Origin: Fratercula arctica
Taxonomy: Eukaryota; Chordata; Aves; Charadriiformes; Alcidae
Direction of reading: 5' to 3'
Length of the DNA: 64,000 nt
Assembly: GCA_947846985.1 (NCBI GenBank)
Contig: CANTUZ010000025.1
Span: 11,096,100-11,160,099, forward strand
The stretch's first letter is position 1. Each line of letters starts with the position of its first letter. The translations under genes and the position numbers were made by a program. A model generated the notes under the pieces. That model did not search any database, had not been told where the DNA came from, and saw only the letters and a program-made list of their open reading frames with translations. Shown here piece by piece: positions 10,640-20,941 of this stretch.

Positions 10640-12637
10640 TAGCTAAAGTGCCTCTACACGAATGCACGCAGCATGGGCAACAAACAGGAAGAGTTGGAAG
10701 CTACCGTGCTGCTGGAAAGCTACAACATAGTGGCCATTACTGAAACCTGGTGGAACGAATCCTATGACTGGAACGTGGCTATCGATGGCTACAGGCTGTT
10801 CAGAAGGGACAGGCAAGGAAGGAGGGGCAGAGGTGTTGCCCTCTATGTTAAGGAATGGATAGAGTGTGAAGAGATGTCCCTAAAGAATAGCCAAGAGGAA
10901 GTCGAAAGCTTATGGGTAGGAATTAGAGGCTGAGGCAACAAGGGAAACCTTGTGGTTGGTGTCTACTGCAGGCCGTCTGATCAAGGGGAACCTACTGATG
11001 AAGTCTTCTTCCTCCAGCTACAGGAGGCATCATGCTCGAAGGCTCTCATCCTGCTGGGGGATTTCAACCACCCTGACATCTGCTGGAAAAGTAACACAGT
11101 GAGCTGTAGACGATCCAGGAAGTTCCTGGAGTGCCTTGATGATAACTTCCTAAGACAGGAAATAGACAGCCCTACCCAAGGGGATGTGATACTGGACCTC
11201 GTAGTTACCAATGCCAGTGAGCTCATTGGGGATGTCAAGATTGGAGGCAGCCTGGGCTGCAGTGACCACACACTGGTGGAGTTCACGGTCCTCAGGAATA
11301 CGTCAGACGAGGAGTGTAGTCAGGACCCTGAATTTTAGGAAAGCAAACCTCCAGCTCTTCAAGGAGTTAGTCATTAGGATCCCCTGGGAAATGGTCCTCA
11401 GGGACAAGGGGGCAGAACAGAGCTGGCAGATCTTCAAGGATGCTTCCCATAGAGCACAAGAGCTCTCGATCCCCAGGGGTAAGAAACCAAGCAAGAAAGG
11501 GAAGAGACCAGCATGGCTGAGCTGGGACCAATTGGTCAAACTAAATTGCAAGAAGGAACTGCACAGGCAGTTCAAGCAGCATCAGGTGTCCTGGGAAGAG
11601 TATAGGGATGCTGCCCGGTTATGTAGGGATGAGGTCAGGAAGACCAAGGCGCGGCTGGAGCTGAACTTGGCAAGGGATGCTAAGAATAACAAGAAGGGCT
11701 TCTACAGTATGTCAACCAGAAAAGGAAGGTCAAAGAAAGCGTGCCCTCCCTGATGACCAAGAATGGCAAACTGGTAACAACAGACAAGGAGAAGGCTGAG
11801 GTTCTGAACAACTTTTTTGCCTCGGTCTTCCCTGCCAGCCTCTCTCCTCACGCCTCCCGAGTTGAAGGACCGCAAGACGGGGACCTGCGGGACAAAGTCC
11901 CTCCCACTGTAAGGGAAGATAAGGTTCGTGACCACCTGAGGAACCTGAACATACACAAGTCTATGGGACCTGATGAGATGCATCCCAGAGTCCTGAGGGA
12001 ATTGGCTGATGTAGTTGCCAAGCCACTCTCCATGATATTTGAAAAGTCATGGCAGTCAGGTGAAGTCCCTGGTGACTGGAAAAAGGGAAACATTGCACCC
12101 ATTTTTAAAAAGGGTAGAAAGGAGGACCCTGGGAACTACCGCCCTGTCAGCCTCACCTCTGTGCCTGGGAAGATCATGGAACAGATCCTCCTAGAAGCTA
12201 TGCTAAGGCACATGGAGGACAGGGAGGTGATTCGGGACAGCCAGCATGGCTTTACCAAGGGCAAGTCCTGCCTGGCCTACCTTGTGGCCTTCTATGATGG
12301 AGTGACTCTATCAGTGGACAAGGGACGAGCTATGGATGTTGTCTATCTGGAATTCTGCAAGGCTGTTGACACGGTCCCCCCACAACATCCTTCTGTCTGA
12401 ATTGGAGAGATTTGTATTTGATGGGTGGACTGTTTGGTGGATGAGGAACTGGCTGGATGGTCGCATCCAGAGGGTGGTGGTCAATGGCTCAACATCCAGA
12501 TGGAGAAGGGTGACAAGTGGTGTCCCTCAGGGGTCCGTATTGGGACCAATACTGTTCAATATCGTCATCAATGACATAGTGGGATTGATTGCACCCTCAG
12601 CAAGTTTGTGGACAACACCAAGGTGCGTGGTGCAGTC
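10640..12637 (+). pseudogene. CR1 ORF2 (endonuclease and RT), broken
   Basis: The APE-type endonuclease is readable: NIVAITETWW near 10725-10755, LLGDFNHPDICW near 11055-11085 and CSDHTLVEF near 11265-11285. These are the metal-binding Glu, the Asn/Asp region and the catalytic SDH. RT motifs follow: [15 protein letters not shown] (12130-12175), QHGFTKG (12242-12262) and [14 protein letters not shown] (12520-12560). The frame is broken by a TGA at 10931-10933, by shifts near 11300, 11710 and 12378, and by a deletion before the catalytic box. Translation of a functional ORF2 protein is not possible from this copy. Confidence 0.85.
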
Positions 12638-12638
12638 C

Positions 12639-13284
12639 TGTTATGCTTTGAGAAAACCCATAACAATTTATTGTCGTTTAGACAACTATTGTATCACCTG
12701 ATGACCCCTCCCCACCCAGAAAGGGGAATCAGGGAAAGCAAGGAAACACGAGGGTTGAAATATAAATAGATTTAATAGGATAAGAATAAATAATTAACCA
12801 TAATACTAAAGAACCAGTATTAATCCCGATACTAATATAAGATATACAAGAATTATACTCAGACAATTATATCAGTAGGAAGCTGTGCACTCCCAGCAGT
12901 GGACAGTAAATGTTAGACACTGCGAGGACAATGGCTTCGGGAGGAAGGGAAGGCCTCAGGGGTCAGGCACCGGGGCAAGGAGTTTCTCTGGACTGCCGCT
13001 ATCAAGGGAGAGAGAAACTATGCAGCAAACTTCCTAATTTATATCGAATGTGATGTTCATGGTATGAAATAATCCTGTTGGCCAGCCTGGGTCAAGTGCC
13101 CAGGCCTCGCTCCTCCTCATCCCTGCACCTGGCAAGGCTCGAAAACACTGAGACCTTGAATCTCACATAGCCTAGCTGGCTATAAAGTAAATATTTTCCT
13201 GAATTCAGACACTAGAGTCTTCCAAAAGTGGAGTTTTCCCAGCATTACAAGAGAAATTAGTCCTGTGTCACTCAACCCAGGACA
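12639..13284 (-). mobile_element. Solo LTR inserted in the CR1
   Basis: On the minus strand this reads TGTCCTGGGTTGAG ... AAAGCATAACA, so it has TG/CA ends. It interrupts the CR1 reading GAV...[12 protein letters not shown]. The flanking 5-mers are AGTCC (12634-12638) and AGTTC (13285-13289), a target duplication with one mismatch. A minus-strand polyadenylation signal lies at 12667-12672 (TTTATT on the plus strand). It resembles the ERVL-type LTRs at its start but is otherwise a different family. Confidence 0.8.
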
Positions 13285-13885
13285 AGTTCACGTGCCTGAT
13301 AGACGGGATGTCATCCAGAGTGACCTGGACAAGCTCGAGAAGTGGGACCATATAAACCTTATGAGGGTCCTGCACCTGGGTCAGTGCAATCCCTGGTATC
13401 AATACAGGCTGGGGGATGAAGGGATTGAGAGCAGCCCTGCTGAGAAGGACTTGGGGGTACTGGTGGATGAAAAACTGGACATGAGCCGGCAATGTGAACT
13501 TGCAGCCCAGAAAGCCAACCGTATCCTGGGCTGCATCAAAAGAAGCATGGCCAGCAGGTCGAGGGAGGTGATTTTGACCCTCTATTCCATTATGGTGAGA
13601 CCCCACCTGGAGTATTGCATACAGCTCTGGAGCCCTCATCACAGGAAAGACTTGGACGTGTTGGAACAGGTCCAGAGGAGCGCCACAAAAATGATCAGAG
13701 GGATGGTACACTTCTCCTATGAGGAAAGGCTGGGAATGCTGGGGTTATTCAGCCTGAAGAAGAGAAGGCTCCGGGGAGATCTTATTGCGGCTTTTCAATA
13801 CTTAAAGGGGGCTTATAAGAAAGATGGGGACAGACTTTTTAATAGGGCCTATTGTGATAGGACAAGGGGTAATGATTTTAACTAA
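13285..13885 (+). pseudogene. CR1 ORF2 C-terminal part, after the LTR
   Basis: The CR1 reading resumes right after the LTR ([17 protein letters not shown]) and stays open to 13885. It contains the same C-terminal text as the other copies ([38 protein letters not shown]). A small deletion lies near 13365, where other copies read a few extra residues. The 3' UTR follows to 14085. Confidence 0.8.
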
Positions 13886-14227
13886 AAGAGGATTTAGATT
13901 TAGACTAGAAATAAGGAAGAAATTTTTTACCATATGTGTGGTGAAACACTGGATCAGGTTACCCAGAGAGGTGGTAGATGCCCCATCCCTGGAAACATTC
14001 AAGGTCAGGTTGGATGGGGCTCTGAGCAACTATATGACATTTAAAGGTCCTTTCCAACCCAAACTATTCTGTGATTCTATGATAATGGCATTTCTCAGTT
14101 TCACTGACTAGATAAAAGTGAGAAAGGGCAGCGGTAGGTATCATGGTAGAGAGAATATTCATTGAAGTAATGACTAATTGCAGGGACGTTATTGTCCCAA
14201 AGGAAACAGCTGGAGGCAGTGTCAGGG

Positions 14228-14951
14228 TGTTGTGGTTTAGGCCGAATTGGCCAATGACGAGACAGATGCTCTCCCCCACCTCTCACTCCAAGGAGAGGAG
14301 GAGGAGAGATAAAGAGATTTACAAGTTTAGAAGAAACTAAACTACTTTAATGGAATATTAATAATAAAAAGGAAATAATGAAATAGATACAGTATATACA
14401 AAACTGTATCAAGCTCCCAGGATGACGTCACCGCAGGCGCTGGGGAAGTCCCAGACTGCACTCAGCGATGGGTGGGAACTGGATTCCAGAGATGGAGTCA
14501 GGAACCCACGGATCGGGATCAAAGGCAGATGAACAGACAGGGTCCTTCTCAGAAGTCAGCCACTGAAGAAAGAGGGCTGACCCTTTGATCCCTCAGCTTT
14601 TATACTGAGCATGGGGCAGATGGGATGGAATACCCCTGTTGGTCAATTTTGGGTCATCTGTCCTGTCCATTCCTCCCTGCAGGTGGGACCCCTCTATGCT
14701 TTTCCATTTCCAACCCTCCAGTGGGGCATATAACAAAGTTAGCTGACCTTGGTTGTTATAGCAATAAGTATAAGCAAGAGCCTCTCTGCATACCATTCCT
14801 TGTCACTATTTGTAAACATTGGTCTTATCACTCTGAGAACGAACAGTTTTTGGCACAATATGCTGTTAATTTCAGAGAGTTAGAAGAAACCTAGATAAGA
14901 AATAAAATTACTGAACAGAAAGTGGGTTCTGTTTTACCTCAAACCAGGACA
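14228..14951 (-). mobile_element. Solo LTR, ERVL-type family A, with TSD
   Basis: This is a complete solo LTR of 724 bp. On the minus strand it begins TGTCCTGGTTTGAGG and ends CCTAAACCACAACA. It is flanked by the identical 5-mer CAGGG (14223-14227 and 14952-14956), the 5-bp duplication typical of ERVL-like elements. A TATA box (TATAAAAGC on the minus strand) lies near 14600, and an ATTAAA signal lies near 14343-14350. It is closely similar along its length to 48532-49291. Confidence 0.9.
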
Positions 14952-16969
14952 CAGGGGTATCCCACCTTCCTCTGCCAGAATGTTGAATGCTCTTAATTGA
15001 CTGAATCCAGTGTGGTGAAAGCAGCTGATGGGAAACAACTCTCATGCTAGAAAAGGTGTCAGTTTTCTAGAAGTCTCCTGCAGAAGAAATGGAAATGCAA
15101 ATTATCAATTACTTTGATAATTAATTATATAACACATTTCATACATTTCAAGTGAATTGCTGAAAATGCATCTTGAATTGAAAAAAAATCTTGAAACTGA
15201 TGCAGTTTGTATGGAGAAATAAGAACCAAAATAACTGTTTACAAAACATAAATTAAGTCACAAGTGTCACAAATAAGGTCATTGAATATTGAGCTAATTG
15301 CCATGAAAGAAAAGTTCATACTAAATGTGATATTTGCCAAATGTAGACAATTTAGTTATATAATTACAACTGACAGTAAATGACTGAACTAATTAAACTG
15401 GAGCTCTGTAAGCAATTTGCCTCATTAAATGTTTTACAGTTCTATATCTGCATCAAAGTTATTTCATGTTTAGTTTAAATAATAATAAAGGAGGGAAAAT
15501 CAAGGTTTATTGGAATTTTGAGTATCTCAATTAAAATTCTTATCTACAGAAAAGACTTCTGTAAATAATTACAATGTTCTGTATTTATTCTGCAGTTTGA
15601 AGAACAGAATGAAAGCAAATTTGATAGATTAGTTCAGTGTGAGTTCCATCGTGTATTGATAGAAATATACAGTCCACTTTTGTTACTAATCTCTTATCTC
15701 CTCAATAATTGTTGTTAGTGGGGAAGTCTGTTCTCATGCAATTATTCATAAAGACAGCTGTGTGATTTTGGATGGATATTCAACCAGATGGGAGAAAATC
15801 CACTATCCCTGCATGAATACTAGATGAAAATGGTAAAAGGTGTGGCTACAGATGGGTGGAACAACTTTCCAAATCTACTTAATCAGATGTGTTCACTCTC
15901 TTGATCTTGTGACTTGCTATGATAATTTTCAAAGATGTTTTAGGTCAAATGCAGAATCCACGCTTTGAAATCTTTACATTTTCCGTGAAAGACAATGCCT
16001 GCTTTCCAGTATCTTCTGTTTGTCCATGAGTTATAGACAGTAATACAGACATAAGTCAGATGCTCTGCTTTACTTGCGAGATGCAGAGGAACATGCTTCA
16101 GTAATTTCCCAAATACATTTCCATTGTTTCATATAGTAAACAGCAACTGGTGGAAAAAAATCATAATTCAGATACAGAAAATGGACTCAGATTTCCATTC
16201 ATATCTGCTAGGTGGCTGATAATTCCATTTCTGTGCTTTTCCCCCTCTACTGTTGCATCTTATAGATGTACCTCCTCAAGCCTTTTTCTAAATACAACAA
16301 TGTGGAGGGGGATGGGGGGAATCCTCCTAAGTTTCCCTTTTTCACTCGAGAACTTCTCACTCTAAAAAGTGCAGTAAAATAAATTGTTCAATACACAAAA
16401 ACTAACGAAAAAAATCATCCACATCAATTGTCTGTCTTTCCAGTTTGCTGCCAATTCCTCTCATACTTTGTTTAATTTCTGTTAAATTATCTTGCTCTTT
16501 GAAGCCAAGACTGCATCTTCATATGTACATATACAGAGCACCATTGGGAAACTACTACAATAGAAGCTAAACACTGGTGAGCAACCATGTGTCTATAAAT
16601 GCATTGGCTAAAAGTCCAGTTTAACAGGGATCTTCATTTTTAGTGATTTTTCAGGCACATTCCTCTCTAGATCAGAAGAAAAAAGATATTAGAAATGAAG
16701 ACTTATGGATTTCAATTTTTCCTTTCACTCATCATTCTTTTTCTGTCAAATGCCAGCTTTCTGGCATTTTCTTAAAGCAAATTTTCCTTCTTTAAGCAGA
16801 AAGCACAAACACAAAATGTAGCAGTGATTTAATTCATGTTTAATATAAGGTATGTAAATGCCATGGTCACACTTAATCAAAGAACATTTCTGTGTATGAA
16901 AACAAAGCAAAGGCAGGCTTTTTAAAAAAAGAATATCATGAGATACCCCTGTCAAAAAGGAGATACAAA
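14952..16969. other. Non-repetitive AT-rich intergenic DNA
   Basis: No repeat family or motif-bearing frame is visible. The DNA is AT-rich with short open frames only. Confidence 0.55.
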
Positions 16970-18608
16970 AGATTTCTCTTTGCCCCTAGATTTCATGGGG
17001 GAATGCAATCCTCCCGTTGTTCTACTCTACGGACAGCGAGTTTAGATTTACCTGATTCCCCTGTAAGGCCCATCCTTCGCCTGTATCTAACCAATTCTTG
17101 TGCCACCTCCACTCAGGTCATAGCTCTTCCCTGCTGATTCTGTCTCCCTCCCCTCAGGGCTAATGCGTCCCGCAAACGGTCCTGGAGTTGGATAGCATAT
17201 AGTTTCAAAGAGTCAGGCAAGCCTCGGATCAGGGGAGTCATTCTGTCAGGATTTGCATTTAGTAACATTGGAGAGGGTTTCTGAGATACTAAACGTCTGT
17301 CATGCATCAACTGGAGACAGGCAGTCTTTTGAAGACTTTCAGTTAAGTGGTTTATAGTTGGGGTCTCAATACACACGGGATCACCTCGTTCCATGGGATT
17401 TAACCCCCCTGCCCAATATGCAACTCGTTGGGTTAAGGACCACGGTTCTCTCGGATCGTCAGTGGTCAAAAATACCCTGGGCCCCCAGTACCCTGTGCCT
17501 CATCTTCTGACAATAAAATCCGGTCTCCGCCAGTCAATGACACCCTCCACACATATTCTGTCTCAGTCTCTTTTGCTAGGCGGGTATATTTTTCTTGAAT
17601 CTTAGATAACTCAGTCGCTGAATATGGTATCATTCAGGAGGTAACTTGCGGGCCCCCGCCCCGCCTGACCATTATCAGTAGTCTCGGTCTTAATTAGAGG
17701 TCTCAATGTTGCCTCCTCATTTTGGGGCTAAAAAATTTTCCAGCTCATCTCTAACTCCTTTGTCGGATACAAAGGTCTATTGGCCAATTTTGCTAGACTT
17801 GTAAATCCCGGTTCATTATCCAGGAAAGGGTTAAGATCTGTCTGGTCATGGGTTTCTCATTTACTGTCCTCTAGTTCAGACCATAAGATTTTTTCTCGGT
17901 CCAGGGCATCCAACAAAGCCGCATGGAGTTGCTGAGTGGTGTTACGCTCAGCGGCTAATTGACTTTGCAAAATTTCAATTTGCTCTTGCAAGAATTTTAT
18001 GATTTAATTTTTTCTCCTTCTGTTTTCCTGGTCAAGTGTCTATCCTCCTGGGCTGCAGTCAGTGCTGCCCCTAATACTGCACACACTATAGCTTTTCCTT
18101 TACCTAACCACAACTTTCACTCCTTCGCAAGGGTAGTGATACGACTTGCCACTGCTTCTGGATTATGCCAATTACCGTGGGCCCAGACCATTCCCAGCGG
18201 AGTAGGACATGCCTTATACTCCTTCAATTTTTCCAAAACCGGGGAGCAGTCAAGCACAGACATTCCTTGGGCTGTCATGGCTTACTACTGCTTGAATCTC
18301 CCCTGGCTTATAGCTGAGAGGCCGCTTCCCAGACTCTCCCTGTCCGCAGCTGGATAGAGAACTGGTATCCCTTAGGATAACGGGTAGCAGTCAGGCCTTT
18401 GCTCCTGCTCGAACCTCTCCCAGCTTATAGCTGAGAGGCTGCTTCCTGATCCCCCCTGTCCGATGCCAGATAGAGAATCGGTATCCCTTAATACAGGTAG
18501 CAGTCAAGCACTAACCCCTGCTCAAACCTCTCCCAGCTTATAGCTGAGAGATCCTTTCCCTTAGGACCTTCCGACATGGAGAAAATCCTGTCCGTGATGC
18601 CATTAGAA
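16970..18608 (-). pseudogene. gag remnant and leader of a minus-strand ERV
   Basis: Reading the minus strand leftward from the LTR at 18609, there is a leader with tandem repeats (18288-18560), then gag-like text. The latter includes a coiled-coil segment (IEILQSQLAAERNTTQQ and following, about 17875-17995). A capsid-like block follows (WRVSLTGGD near 17540, WSLTQRVAYWAGGLNP near 17410-17440, LIRGLPDSLKLYAIQLQ near 17180-17230). Capsid proteins of avian ERVs combine such features, but I cannot place the class from this alone. Several stops and shifts break it. The longest open part is 17469-17113. The left end near 16970 is uncertain, and no pol follows. Confidence 0.65.
18288..18560 (-). repeat. 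About 115-bp tandem repeats in the ERV leader
   Basis: There are two full copies and one partial copy, starting at 18288, 18405 and 18518 (periods 117 and 113). Each contains CTCCC(A/T)GCTTATAGCTGAGAG-like text, and the first two also share GGTATCCCTTA and GGTAGCAGTCA. They lie between the LTR and gag, in the expected leader. Confidence 0.8.
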
Positions 18609-19601
18609 TGTCACGTCCCACTCCCAGGAAAGAGGGGGGGTAAGTGACTTCAGGTTCGTAAATTCCCAATGGCACAGACTAAGGTGAGATAAATCTCAAG
18701 GTCCATATAGAAACATTTATTAGCTTCCCAAAATGGTTAGTATAGGTCTTAACAAGTCCATGATAACTGGTTAGGTATATAACAAATTATGGCAAATGGT
18801 GAGGTATGCATTGTGTTACTTAACAACAGGTATGCAACAACTTATGGCAAACAGTACTTAAGGTCGTACTTAAGGACATTTCTTCACAACTCTAACCATT
18901 ACTTAACAACTCTAAGAGAAAAGAGAAACCGAGGGCTAGAGAAAGGAAAAGACAGAGAAAAAGACAGAGATAAAGAGATCATCGGTCCTGGTTCCAGTGT
19001 CTTTTTCAAGAAATCTTCCCAGGCATAATATTCTTCTTTCTTGGAAAAATCTTCCCAGGTACGGTCTTCTTTCTTGGGAAGAATCTTCCCAGGCACAATC
19101 TTCTTCTTTTGTTTCTTCTTGGTTCCCCTTCTCTAAGGGCACTTATTTTCCCCTTTTATGTTTGCTGAATTAGCATGATCCACCCCCCTTGCCGAGGACA
19201 GCCTCATCTCAGCTTTCTCCCTTCTCCCAGGTGACGTGTAGCATGATTTGGGTGGAGAGATGAATGCCATAGTCATACATGTTTAGCATGATCTCTATAA
19301 TCTTCATTAGCATATGCAGGGGCGTGTGCTTTCATATGCATTTCGTGGATAATGAAGCAAAGGTCACTTATTGGACACAATGGCCTTGAGAACTGAGAAC
19401 TAGCAAGCTCACCATGCGAGTGTCAGAACTATCTTGTCTTCACAAGACAGTTCTCCCACACTTTCAGGCACCAGAAGTGTTAGCCTTATCAGTTCTTTGA
19501 AGGCCAGGCCTGCATTATTTATTTCCTTGTGAGTGTTTGAGGCATTCCATTGAAGGCTTGGAGGGCCTTCTGCCCCTTGTCAGGGAATCTGCCCCTTGTC
19601 A
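18609..19601 (-). mobile_element. LTR of the minus-strand ERV, family B
   Basis: On the minus strand the LTR begins TGACAAGGGGCAG and ends GGGACGTGACA. It aligns along its whole length with the plus-strand solo LTR at 6979-7975. A TATA-like CATAAAAGG lies near 19155 and AATAAA at 18716-18721 (minus strand). An 18-base motif, CTGCCCCTTGTCAGG, occurs twice at the start (19570-19602). Leader and gag lie on its downstream side, so it acts as a 5' LTR, yet an env fragment abuts its upstream side. No tRNA primer site could be assigned securely. Confidence 0.8.
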
Positions 19602-19786
19602 GGACGCTCTGTTTTGAGCGTCGCATGTCGAATACTATCTACATCTAGCAATAACTCAGAAATAGCTGTACTAGTAGCATTACTAAACTTATCCTTGGCA
19701 GCGAGGGAGTCCTTGTTTTCAAGAATCCTTGGCTGCAAAAGAGTCCTTGTTAGCAAGAGCGCATGTGGACTCCCTGTTCTTGCTGG
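19602..19786 (-). pseudogene. env TM fragment, avian alpharetrovirus-like
   Basis: The minus strand reads TAISELLLDVDSIRHATL near 19620-19675. This corresponds to the heptad-repeat segment before the Cys motif in TM subunits of avian leukosis-type Env proteins. The next bases shift frame, and the family B LTR starts within a few bases. Upstream on the minus strand a 33-36-bp stretch is duplicated (AAGGACTC...GCCAAGGAT twice, 19690-19750). The gamma provirus is inserted at the other end (CTGG, 19783-19786). The call rests on one short motif run. Confidence 0.5.
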
Positions 19787-20151
19787 TGTGAAAAATAGTG
19801 AAGGTATTGTTGGCTTTCGCAATAATAACAAGGCTATAAATACTTGAATGATAAGGATAATTAACCTTTAGTAAATTAGGAAACATGAGAAACCTTAAAG
19901 ATAACAACTAACAGCAGCTATGAAGAAGAACATCTGAGAGAAACAAAAGAGAACTTCTCCAAGAGACCCCACAAATGATTAACAGAAGGAGACAGACGCA
20001 TAGGAGAAGGGAGCTGATATGCATGGAAAAAGGGAACTGAAGATTATCGATCCTCAGAAACAATTGCCAGAAGGAAAACACACAAATAGAAGAAAAAGGG
20101 ATTAATGATAATCAATCATCATAAATCATTACTCTGATGCAATGTTGAATG

Positions 20152-20159
20152 TATATAAG
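20152..20159 (+). promoter_or_regulatory. TATA box of the gamma provirus
   Basis: TATATAAG lies 93 bases upstream of the AATAAA signal. It marks the U3 promoter and is identical in the 3' LTR (near 28903). Confidence 0.8.
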
Positions 20160-20244
20160 ACATGGGTGAAGTATTAGCTGGTGTGCCTCTGACTTGAGTC
20201 ATGCACCCAGCGCTGTGCTTTTGCTTTATCGACTTTGTCCCTAT

Positions 20245-20250
20245 AATAAA
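20245..20250 (+). promoter_or_regulatory. Polyadenylation signal in the LTR
   Basis: AATAAA is followed by a GT/T-rich stretch and the LTR end. The matching site in the 3' LTR is 28996-29001. Confidence 0.8.
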
Positions 20251-20295
20251 ATAAGTGCCATTTCTGTTTAAGGAATCTGGCTGTTTATTACAATT

Positions 20296-20313
20296 TGGGG
20301 GCTCGTCCGGGAG
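20296..20313 (+). promoter_or_regulatory. Primer binding site, tRNA-Pro type
   Basis: TGGGGGCTCGTCCGGGAG starts three bases after the LTR. It matches the proline tRNA 3' end used by murine leukaemia virus at 17 of 18 positions. This places minus-strand DNA priming with tRNA-Pro. Confidence 0.9.
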
Positions 20314-20530
20314 AATTCACTTGGTCCCAGGGGGCTCCGAGACCCCGAGCAGGAGGTGCACCCCACCGATTTTGGTGGTCTGCTCGGAGGACTTCCCGGT
20401 GCCTGTTGAGACTCCAAGCTGATAATCCCATGAGAGGAGGGACTCATAAAGCAAAAGGGATAAGTCTCCCCAGGAAAAAACCGCGGTAGCCCATAATTCT
20501 TGTGCACGAAGACCCAGGCAAGAAAACAGG

Positions 20531-20540
20531 ACTGTAAGTA
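20531..20540 (+). promoter_or_regulatory. Candidate major splice donor
   Basis: ACTGTAAGTA in the leader fits the GTAAGT donor consensus (GT at 20534-20535). A donor in the leader is needed to make the spliced env message. Other donors are possible. Confidence 0.5.
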
Positions 20541-20694
20541 CTGCTTGGTTGGGCGGGTTTGGGGCTTGATTGCTGTGTGTGTGGAACTCAGACTGGACAG
20601 TCTGGGGAGCGAGTGTGGAGTCTTTCTAACCGCGGTTCCAATCTCCCGCGAGGGAATTGGCCGGTGAAGAGACGAAGCGTCAGAAATTGAGTGA

Positions 20695-20941
20695 AAGACA
20701 GCCCCGGGAAAATTGGGTGCTTGACTGCTGTAGTAAGCGGAAGACAGCCCCGGGAAAATTGGGTGCTTGACTGCTGTAGTAAGCGGAAGACAGCCCCGGG
20801 AAAATTGGGTGCTTGACTGCTGTAGTAAGCGGAAGACAGCCCCGGGAAAATTGGGTGCTTGACTGCTGTGGTAAGCGGAAGACAGCCCCGGGAAAATTGG
20901 GTGCTTGACTGCTGTGGTAAGCGGAAGACAGCCCCAGGGAA
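20695..20941 (+). repeat. Five 46-bp tandem repeats before gag
   Basis: Copies start at 20695, 20741, 20787, 20833 and 20879, with a sixth partial copy from 20925. Each begins AAGACAGCCCCGGGAAAATT and ends GTAAGCGG. They are nearly identical: copies 1-3 have GTAGTAAG and copies 4-5 have GTGGTAAG. The gag ATG (20942) lies within the altered sixth copy, where the unit reads AGGGAAATGGGA. The location suits the packaging or translation-control region of the leader, but function is unknown. Confidence 0.95.

Larger units (their letters stand above)
9672..14085 (+). mobile_element. Long CR1 LINE, split by a solo LTR
   Basis: The order is ORF1 (to 10385), ORF2 endonuclease (about 10640-11340), linker, RT (about 11900-12635) and C-terminal region with 3' UTR (13290-14085). 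It ends CTATTCTGTGATTCTATGATA. A minus-strand solo LTR (12639-13284) interrupts the RT. Without the insert the copy is about 3.8 kb, which is close to full length. Breaks occur at 10931-10933 (TGA), near 11300, near 11710, in a C run near 12378 and by deletion near 12580. The RT box reads FVDN rather than FADD. Confidence 0.9.
19787..20292 (+). repeat. 5' LTR of the gamma provirus
   Basis: The LTR is 506 bp with TGTGAAAAATAG and TTTATTACA ends. It has a TATA box (TATATAAG near 20152) and a polyadenylation signal AATAAA at 20245-20250. Compared with the 3' LTR it has 9 extra bases near 19850 and 4 near 20052, and two single-base differences. Confidence 0.95.

Noticed and set aside
18585..18606. 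Primer binding site next to the family B LTR
   Set aside because: The minus strand has TGGCATCACGGACAGG a few bases after the LTR, but I could not match it to a tRNA 3' end with confidence.
20695..20941. CRISPR-like direct repeats
   Set aside because: The units are contiguous with no spacers and lie in a retroviral leader in a bird-like genome.
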